Assembly: GCA_937877455.1 (NCBI GenBank)
Contig: CALFIU010000016.1
Location: 1-17,466 of the forward strand
DNA from: an uncultured Bacteroidales bacterium
GTDB taxonomy: Bacteria > Bacteroidota > Bacteroidia > Bacteroidales > UBA3824
Length of the DNA stretch: 17,466 bases
Direction: 5' to 3'
Shown: positions 13,147-17,466 of the stretch, piece after piece
Layout: each line of letters begins with the position of its first letter
Position numbering within the stretch: position 1 is the first letter of the stretch
Position numbers and translations under genes: made by a program
Notes under the pieces: generated by a model
Database searches by the model: none
What the model saw: only the letters and a program-made list of their open reading frames with translations
What the model was told of the DNA's origin: nothing

Positions 13147-13803
13147 ATGTCAAGATTTAAGCGTATAGATGTACTAAATACAATGTTGTCAACGGGAATT
13201 GTCCCACTTTATTATAACAGCGATGTACAAAAAGTAAAGCAAGTGGTAAAAGCCTGTTATGATGGTGGTGCAAGAGTTTTTGAATTTACCAATCGTGGTG
13301 ATTTTGCACATGAGGTTTTTGCCGAAATAAACAAATGGTGTGCAGTAGAATGTCCCGAAATGATTATGGGCGTAGGAAGTGTTGTAGATTCTGCAACGGC
13401 AGCACTTTATATTCAACTTGGTGCTGGTTTTATTGTTTCGCCATCGTTGAATCCTGATATGGCCAAGATTTGCAATCGTAGAAAAATAGCATGGTTGCCA
13501 GGCTGTGGAACGTTGTCGGAAATAAACCTTGCCGAAGAACTCGGTTGCGAAATAGTTAAGATATTTCCAGGTAAAGAAGTTGGTGGACCATCCTTTGTAA
13601 AGGCAATTAAAGCACCTTGTCCGTGGACTAACATAATGCCATCAGGAGGAGTTACGCCCGAACGCGAAAGCCTTGAAGAATGGTTTAAGGCAGGTGTTGC
13701 ATGTGTTGGGCTTGGGTCTCAACTAACAAAAGATTTTTCTACAATAACCGAAAAGGTAAAAAACGCATTGCAAATAGTAAAGGAAATTAGAAATGGAAAA
13801 TAA
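13147..13803 (+). CDS. eda: KDPG aldolase (2-dehydro-3-deoxyphosphogluconate aldolase)
   Basis: Splits 2-keto-3-deoxy-6-phosphogluconate into pyruvate and glyceraldehyde-3-phosphate, feeding the operon's product into glycolysis. The 218-residue protein is a class I aldolase with a TIM-barrel fold; the Schiff-base lysine is K138 in IVKIFPG (136-142) and the general acid/base Glu is E46 in VFEFTNRG. Other family motifs are GVGSV (75-79), WLPGCGTLSEI (116-126) and MPSGGVTPE (164-172). Two small departures from the common proteobacterial form are GVGSV instead of GAGTV and TNRGDFA instead of TLRT, which I take to be a Bacteroidota variant. The last 11 bases overlap the start of the SDR gene, consistent with translational coupling. 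Confidence 0.95.
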   Translation: MSRFKRIDVLNTMLSTGIVPLYYNSDVQKVKQVVKACYDGGARVFEFTNRGDFAHEVFAEINKWCAVECPEMIMGVGSVVDSATAALYIQLGAGFIVSPSLNPDMAKICNRRKIAWLPGCGTLSEINLAEELGCEIVKIFPGKEVGGPSFVKAIKAPCPWTNIMPSGGVTPERESLEEWFKAGVACVGLGSQLTKDFSTITEKVKNALQIVKEIRNGK

Positions 13804-14614
13804 TATTTTTGATATATCTGGAAAAAATGCCATTGTAACTGGTGGTGCTGGTGTTCTTGGAGGAAATATCGCTGAACATTTTGTAAAACAGGGTGTTAAT
13901 GTTGTAATTCTTGGTCGCCATAAAGAAAACACAATGGCTAAGGTTGAAGAACTTAGCAAAATTGGTACTTCTAAAGTAATGGGAGTGGTTTCTGATGTTC
14001 TTGATACAGAAAAACTTAAATCAACTTGTGATGAGATTGCAAACTCTTGGGGTGGAATAGATTTTCTTATTAATTGTGCAGGAGGAAATGTTCCTGGGGC
14101 AACCATTCCCGACGAAAAAACGGTTTTTGATATGAAAATCGAAGATTTTGAAAAAGTTACCCAAATAAATATGAATGGTACAGTTTATCCGTCGCTAATT
14201 TTTGGTGAGCTTATTGCTCAAAAAGGGGAGGGAAGTATCATTAATATTTCGTCAATGGCGGCTTATTCTGCTATTACTCGTGTTCTTGGATATACTGTTG
14301 CAAAACATGGTATTGATGGATTTACACAGTGGATGGCGCAAGAAATGGCTATCAAGTTTTCAGAAAAGATTCGTGTTAATGCCATTGCACCGGGTTTTTT
14401 TATTGGCAATCAAAATCGTGCATTGTTAATCAATCCAGATGGTAGTCTTACAGAACGTAGCAAAAAGGTTATAGCACGTACTCCTATGCGTAGGTTTGGG
14501 GATATAACCGAGCTTAATGGGGCAGTGCAATTTCTTTGTAGTAAGGCAGCATCTTTTATTACAGGTGCGGTGATTCCGGTTGACGGTGGTTTTTCTTCGT
14601 TTTCTGGTGTGTAA
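13793..14614 (+). CDS. uxuB: SDR-family D-mannonate oxidoreductase (fructuronate reductase)
   Basis: A 273-residue classical short-chain dehydrogenase/reductase. The nucleotide-binding motif is TGGAGVLG (16-23), NCAGG (94-98) follows, and the catalytic set is S154, Y167 and K171 (YTVAK), with the C-terminal PVDGGFSSFSGV near the end. In this setting it should reduce D-fructuronate to D-mannonate with NAD(P)H, the step between UxaC and UxuA. Fructuronate reductase has two unrelated forms: the long-chain polyol dehydrogenase of E. coli UxuB and an SDR form as in the Bacillus subtilis hexuronate locus; this is the SDR form, and no long-chain form is present. A KduD- or gluconate 5-dehydrogenase-like role is possible from sequence alone. 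It overlaps eda by 11 bases and is followed by 45 bases before uxuA. Confidence 0.85.
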   Translation: MENNIFDISGKNAIVTGGAGVLGGNIAEHFVKQGVNVVILGRHKENTMAKVEELSKIGTSKVMGVVSDVLDTEKLKSTCDEIANSWGGIDFLINCAGGNVPGATIPDEKTVFDMKIEDFEKVTQINMNGTVYPSLIFGELIAQKGEGSIINISSMAAYSAITRVLGYTVAKHGIDGFTQWMAQEMAIKFSEKIRVNAIAPGFFIGNQNRALLINPDGSLTERSKKVIARTPMRRFGDITELNGAVQFLCSKAASFITGAVIPVDGGFSSFSGV

Positions 14615-14620
14615 TAAAAA

Positions 14621-14642
14621 TTGTGTATTTATAATTACACAA
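14621..14642 (+). other. Small AT-rich hairpin between uxuB and uxuA
   Basis: TTGTGTA (14621-14627) and TACACAA (14636-14642) form a perfect 7-bp stem with an 8-base loop in the 45-base gap. It is followed by A residues rather than T, so it is not a terminator for the plus strand. It may affect mRNA processing, or may be chance. Confidence 0.3.
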
Positions 14643-14659
14643 AAAATCTATAAAAAATT

Positions 14660-15868
14660 ATGCTTGAAAAAACATGGCGTTGGTTTGGTCCTAACGATAA
14701 AATTAGTTTGGACTATTTAGTACAAATGGGTGTTGAAGGCGTTGTAACTGCGCTTCATCATCTTCCAATAGGAGTGGTATGGGAAAAAGACGAAATCATG
14801 AAACTAAAAAACATGATAGAGTCGAAAGGTTTAAGATGGTCGGTTGTTGAATCGCTTCCTGTTAGCGAAGACATTAAGACCAAAGGCAAAAACTACACAC
14901 TTCACATCGAAAACTACAAAAAATCGCTCAAAAATCTCGGCGAATGTGGCATTGATACAGTTTGTTATAATTTTATGCCAGTTTTGGATTGGACACGTAC
15001 AGAACTAAATTTCACTCACAAAGGTGGAGGCAAAGGTTTGTATTTTCATTATCCAACATTTGCGGCTTTCGACATTTTTATCCTAAACAGAGAAAATGCC
15101 GATCAAGACTATCCTCAAGATATAGTAAAAGAGGCTGAGGAAATTTACAAAAAAATGACGCAAAAAGAAATCGACGATTTGGTTTACGTTATCATAGTTT
15201 TAACTCAAGGCTTTGTAAACGGCGTTATTGACGGCTCGGTAAAAGACCCTAAAAAGGTGTTTATGGAGTATATTTCAACCTACAAAAACATCGGCAGAGA
15301 CGATTTAAGACATAATCTCAAAGATTTTATTGACGAAATGGTGCCTGTTTGCGAAGAATATAATGTAAACCTTTGTATCCACCCCGACGACCCGCCGTAT
15401 CCAGTGCTTGGAATGCCAAGAATTTTGGGCTGTGCTGACGATATTCGTTGGCTCAGACAAGCTAATCCATCGCTTAGAAATGGTCTTACATTCTGTACAG
15501 GTTCGCTTTCTGGACGCAGAGAAAACGATTTGCCAGCAATAGCGAAAGAATTTGCAGATTCGATACATTTTGTACATTTAAGAAATACTCAACATCTTTC
15601 CGACCGTAGTTTCTACGAGTCAGGACACCTTTACGGTTCGCTTGATATGCCCAAAATTGTAGAAATATTATTAAGAGAACAACATCGTCGCATTGCTGAA
15701 GGCAGAAAAGATGTTCGTATGCCTTTCCGTCCTGACCATGGCATAAGACTCTTAACCGATTTAGACAACGACATTTACAATGTTGGCTATCCACTTATCG
15801 GCAGAATGAGAGGGCTTTGCGAAATCGACGGACTTCAACACGGAATCGGACACGCGTTAGGTTTTTAA
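14660..15868 (+). CDS. uxuA: Mannonate dehydratase
   Basis: Removes water from D-mannonate to give 2-keto-3-deoxygluconate, the substrate of the kinase encoded upstream. The 402-residue protein is the TIM-barrel UxuA type rather than the enolase-superfamily ManD type. Landmarks: TWRWFGPNDKISL (5-17), VTALHHLPIGVVW (29-41), CYNFMPVLDWTRT (102-114), IHPDDPPYPVLGMPRI (240-255), FCTGSLSGR (278-286), FVHLRNTQ (304-311) and RPDHG (357-361). H241, C279, H306 and D359 sit where the Mn-binding residues of the family are expected. The C-terminus GYPLIGRMRGLCEIDGL is strongly conserved. It is the last gene of the operon and is followed by a hairpin. Later parts use more C-ending codons than the upstream operon genes, a mild difference only. 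Confidence 0.97.
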   Translation: MLEKTWRWFGPNDKISLDYLVQMGVEGVVTALHHLPIGVVWEKDEIMKLKNMIESKGLRWSVVESLPVSEDIKTKGKNYTLHIENYKKSLKNLGECGIDTVCYNFMPVLDWTRTELNFTHKGGGKGLYFHYPTFAAFDIFILNRENADQDYPQDIVKEAEEIYKKMTQKEIDDLVYVIIVLTQGFVNGVIDGSVKDPKKVFMEYISTYKNIGRDDLRHNLKDFIDEMVPVCEEYNVNLCIHPDDPPYPVLGMPRILGCADDIRWLRQANPSLRNGLTFCTGSLSGRRENDLPAIAKEFADSIHFVHLRNTQHLSDRSFYESGHLYGSLDMPKIVEILLREQHRRIAEGRKDVRMPFRPDHGIRLLTDLDNDIYNVGYPLIGRMRGLCEIDGLQHGIGHALGF

Positions 15869-15892
15869 AAAGCCTCAATTTTTTTAACAACA

Positions 15893-15950
15893 GAAAACAC
15901 AGAAATCAAGGAATTTAAAATTCAAAATGTATTTCTGTGTTTTCCGTTTT
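15893..15950 (+). terminator. Hairpin after uxuA, probable operon terminator
   Basis: GAAAACACAGAAAT (15893-15906) and ATTTCTGTGTTTTC (15931-15944) are perfect 14-bp inverted repeats with a 24-base loop, followed by CGTTTT. It starts 24 bases after the uxuA stop codon. The T run is short and the loop long, so termination efficiency is uncertain. The gap 15869-16355 otherwise holds a gene remnant, an 11-bp repeat array and a promoter. Confidence 0.5.
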
Positions 15951-16030
15951 AACATATTTTCTTTTCGTTTAAAGAATGTAATATTCTATCACTTTTTTAT
16001 ATTTCTAAAGGTATAATCATAACCTTTTAA

Positions 16031-16159
16031 CGTTGTTTCAAAAAATTTGTCAAAGTTGCTCCAAAATGGTACGAATTTATTGACAAAAGTTTCCTTCTTG
16101 AAGATTTAAAGGAGACATATAAGCAAGAAATTGCTAACAAGTTGAAAATGTTGAATTGA
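16031..16159 (+). pseudogene. Orphan 3' end of a lost gene
   Basis: The frame ending at the TGA at 16157-16159 reads RCFKKFVKVAPKWYEFIDKS, then FLLEDLKETYKQEIANKLKMLN. It is open only from 16031, after an in-frame TAA, and has no suitable start codon. The amphipathic, charged composition looks like a genuine C-terminal helix rather than random AT-rich translation. I read it as the surviving tail of a gene deleted when neighbouring DNA was exchanged. The parent family is not recognised with confidence. Confidence 0.4.
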
Positions 16160-16245
16160 TTTATGCCAAAAACTTTGGATTTGTTGAAATTGAAACCTAC
16201 ATAAATATTCTAAATTCCCTTTCATTTAAAGAATGTTTAAATGCC

Positions 16246-16300
16246 GTTAAAACGCTGTTAAAAGGTATTATAAGGGTATTACAAGGGTATTATAAAATTC
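16246..16300. repeat. Five degenerate 11-bp direct repeats upstream of the last gene's promoter
   Basis: Starting at 16246, successive 11-base blocks read GTTAAAACGCT, GTTAAAAGGTA, TTATAAGGGTA, TTACAAGGGTA and TTATAAAATTC. The shared core is TTAnAAGGGTA. The 11-bp period is about one helical turn, so protein contacts would fall on one face of the helix. The array ends exactly where the TTTG of the predicted promoter begins. Confidence 0.55.
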
Positions 16301-16334
16301 TTTGCGGTCTTATAAGATTTTTTTTCTATCTTTA
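16301..16334 (+). promoter_or_regulatory. Probable promoter of the restriction-modification gene
   Basis: TTTG at 16301-16304 and TATCTTTA at 16327-16334 match the Bacteroidota boxes, with a 22-bp spacer and one mismatch in the last base of the -7 box. The ATG follows at 16356. Confidence 0.45.
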
Positions 16335-16355
16335 CACCGAAAAAATAGAATCACT

Positions 16356-17466
16356 ATGCTCGAAGAACAACTCAAAAACGAAATTGCGGTAAAATATTTC
16401 AAAAAATTTGTCTGCACCGACATAATAAAGCGTATTGATTTCAGCGTCAAAAACGACATTGAAACCACTGACAATTACTTGCTGTGGGCGGAGGCAAAAC
16501 AACAACCAACCGACATTTATCGTATGTTGGCGCAACTTCTTATCACCATAAAAGCCGATGCCGCCGACCTTACGCCGCCAAAATTCTTGGGCTGTTTCGA
16601 CAACGAAAAAATCGCTTTCGTGCCGTATTACGACGTTCAGCCAGTGTTTAATCTCAACGATTTCAACTGGACGCAAACACCGTCGCAAGTGGATCAGAAG
16701 ACAGTGGATAGTGTTAAGGGCATTGTGGATAGCAATAAGATTTTTACGTTTTATTTCAACAACGACGAAACAGAACTGAAAACCTTTATCGCCGACAATT
16801 TTAAGGACGGTGGGTCGCTTTTGTCAACTTTGATAGACAAAAACAACTTCATCTTTGTTTATCAAAAATGGTGCAAGGCGGTAAAGCCTTTTATCAACGC
16901 CGATTTTGAAAAACTCAAAAAATCTTACGGCGTTTACGACCGTGATTTTTTCCTTGCCGAACTCAATATCGACGACAACGGAACTGCCGACATATCAGAC
17001 GACAAGCCCGTCAACGAGGATTTTTATATCACATTTTCGTCAACAGATAAAAAGCCATACGAACTTTTGCGCAGGGACGGATTGGGCATGGATGTTTCAT
17101 ACAAATTTGGATTCAAAAACGACGGCTTGGAACGTTATGCCGAGTTTTGGAAACTTTACAAACGTCCGCCCAAAGACGAGATTTGGAAATACATCATTTC
17201 GCGGCTTGATTTGCTTGTGCCACAAGACGTTAGGGAAAGAAAAGGCGCGTATTTTACGCCGCAGATTTGGGTAGAAAAATCTCAACAATACATCGCCGAC
17301 GTACTTGGCGAAAATTGGCAAGACGAATATTACGTCTGGGACTGTTGCGCCGGCACGGGAAACCTCCTGAACGGGTTGACGAACAAATACCACGTATTCG
17401 CCTCCACGCTTGACCAACAAGACGTTGACGTAATGAAAGAACGCATCAAAAACGGCGCGAACCTTT
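16356..17466 (+). CDS. Type IIG-like restriction-modification enzyme, N-terminal 370 residues (cut by window end)
   Basis: The frame from ATG 16356 stays open to the window edge. The N-terminal part has YLLWAEAKQQPTDIYRMLAQ (41-60), in which E46-x-K48 with an upstream Asp (D39 or D34) resembles a PD-(D/E)xK nuclease site. The methyltransferase part begins near 296: KGAYFTP (296-302) is the motif X-like entry of N6-adenine methyltransferases, and DCCAGTGNL (329-337) is motif I, the S-adenosylmethionine-binding loop. The catalytic (N/D)PPY motif IV and the target-recognition region would lie beyond the window. A nuclease and an adenine methyltransferase in one chain is the type IIG layout; a methyltransferase with a non-nuclease N-terminal domain is the alternative. 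The gene is clearly GC-richer than the hexuronate operon (33 of 60 G/C at 17341-17400 against 18 of 60 at 12781-12840), suggesting horizontal acquisition. Confidence 0.75.
   Translation, partial: MLEEQLKNEIAVKYFKKFVCTDIIKRIDFSVKNDIETTDNYLLWAEAKQQPTDIYRMLAQLLITIKADAADLTPPKFLGCFDNEKIAFVPYYDVQPVFNLNDFNWTQTPSQVDQKTVDSVKGIVDSNKIFTFYFNNDETELKTFIADNFKDGGSLLSTLIDKNNFIFVYQKWCKAVKPFINADFEKLKKSYGVYDRDFFLAELNIDDNGTADISDDKPVNEDFYITFSSTDKKPYELLRRDGLGMDVSYKFGFKNDGLERYAEFWKLYKRPPKDEIWKYIISRLDLLVPQDVRERKGAYFTPQIWVEKSQQYIADVLGENWQDEYYVWDCCAGTGNLLNGLTNKYHVFASTLDQQDVDVMKERIKNGANL

Noticed and set aside
14660..15868. Separate horizontal origin of uxuA from its C-rich codons
   Set aside because: The composition difference from the rest of the operon is mild and confined mainly to its later part, and the gene fits the operon exactly in function and position.
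16156..16392. 78-residue plus-strand frame upstream of the restriction gene
   Set aside because: It spans the 11-bp repeat array and the promoter and overlaps the restriction gene start out of frame; the protein has no recognisable features.
1..17466. tRNA, rRNA, riboswitch or insertion-sequence transposase genes
   Set aside because: Reading both strands, I saw no cloverleaf, rRNA-like stretch, known riboswitch core or transposase motif that I could support.

Overview
The window looks like a chromosome segment from a member of the Bacteroidota, most likely a Bacteroidales-type gut or rumen bacterium. The DNA is AT-rich. Several genes are preceded by the Bacteroidota promoter pattern TTTG - about 21 bp - TAnnTTTG rather than the usual -35/-10 boxes, and Shine-Dalgarno sequences are weak. 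The glycyl-tRNA synthetase is the single-chain type, and the 1,000-residue secreted protein has the look of a Bacteroidota-specific family. The species cannot be named from the sequence alone.

Layout. 1-551 holds no confident gene: six full copies of a 42-bp tandem repeat and a seventh partial copy, then a REPIN-like pair of inverted GC-rich palindromes around a hairpin. 552-5455 is a set of independent core genes: a YbdL-like PLP aminotransferase with unusual active-site residues, a convergent polysaccharide flippase, glyS, and a 55-residue 2[4Fe-4S] ferredoxin that a length cut-off would miss. Strong hairpin terminators follow the aminotransferase, glyS and ferredoxin genes. 5465-9068 is a divergent pair, a large envelope protein (minus) and a DUF2461 protein (plus), whose start codons overlap inside one CATG.

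9190-15868 is the functional centre: a six-gene hexuronate (glucuronate) operon, exuT-uxaC-kdgK-eda-uxuB(SDR)-uxuA, all on the plus strand with short gaps or overlap. Together these import glucuronate, isomerise it to fructuronate (UxaC), reduce it to mannonate (SDR reductase), dehydrate that to 2-keto-3-deoxygluconate (UxuA), phosphorylate it (KdgK) and cleave KDPG to pyruvate and glyceraldehyde-3-phosphate (Eda). The galacturonate-specific enzymes UxaB and UxaA and a regulator gene are absent from the window. Inverted repeats overlie two predicted promoters in this operon, before exuT and before uxaC.

15869-17466 is an accessory boundary: a hairpin terminator, the orphan 3' end of a lost gene, an 11-bp phased repeat array in front of a promoter, and the first 370 codons of a GC-richer gene that reads as a type IIG-like restriction-modification enzyme (ExK nuclease-like motif, then an N6-adenine methyltransferase motif I). 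It runs off the window end, so its target-recognition part and any partner genes are unseen.
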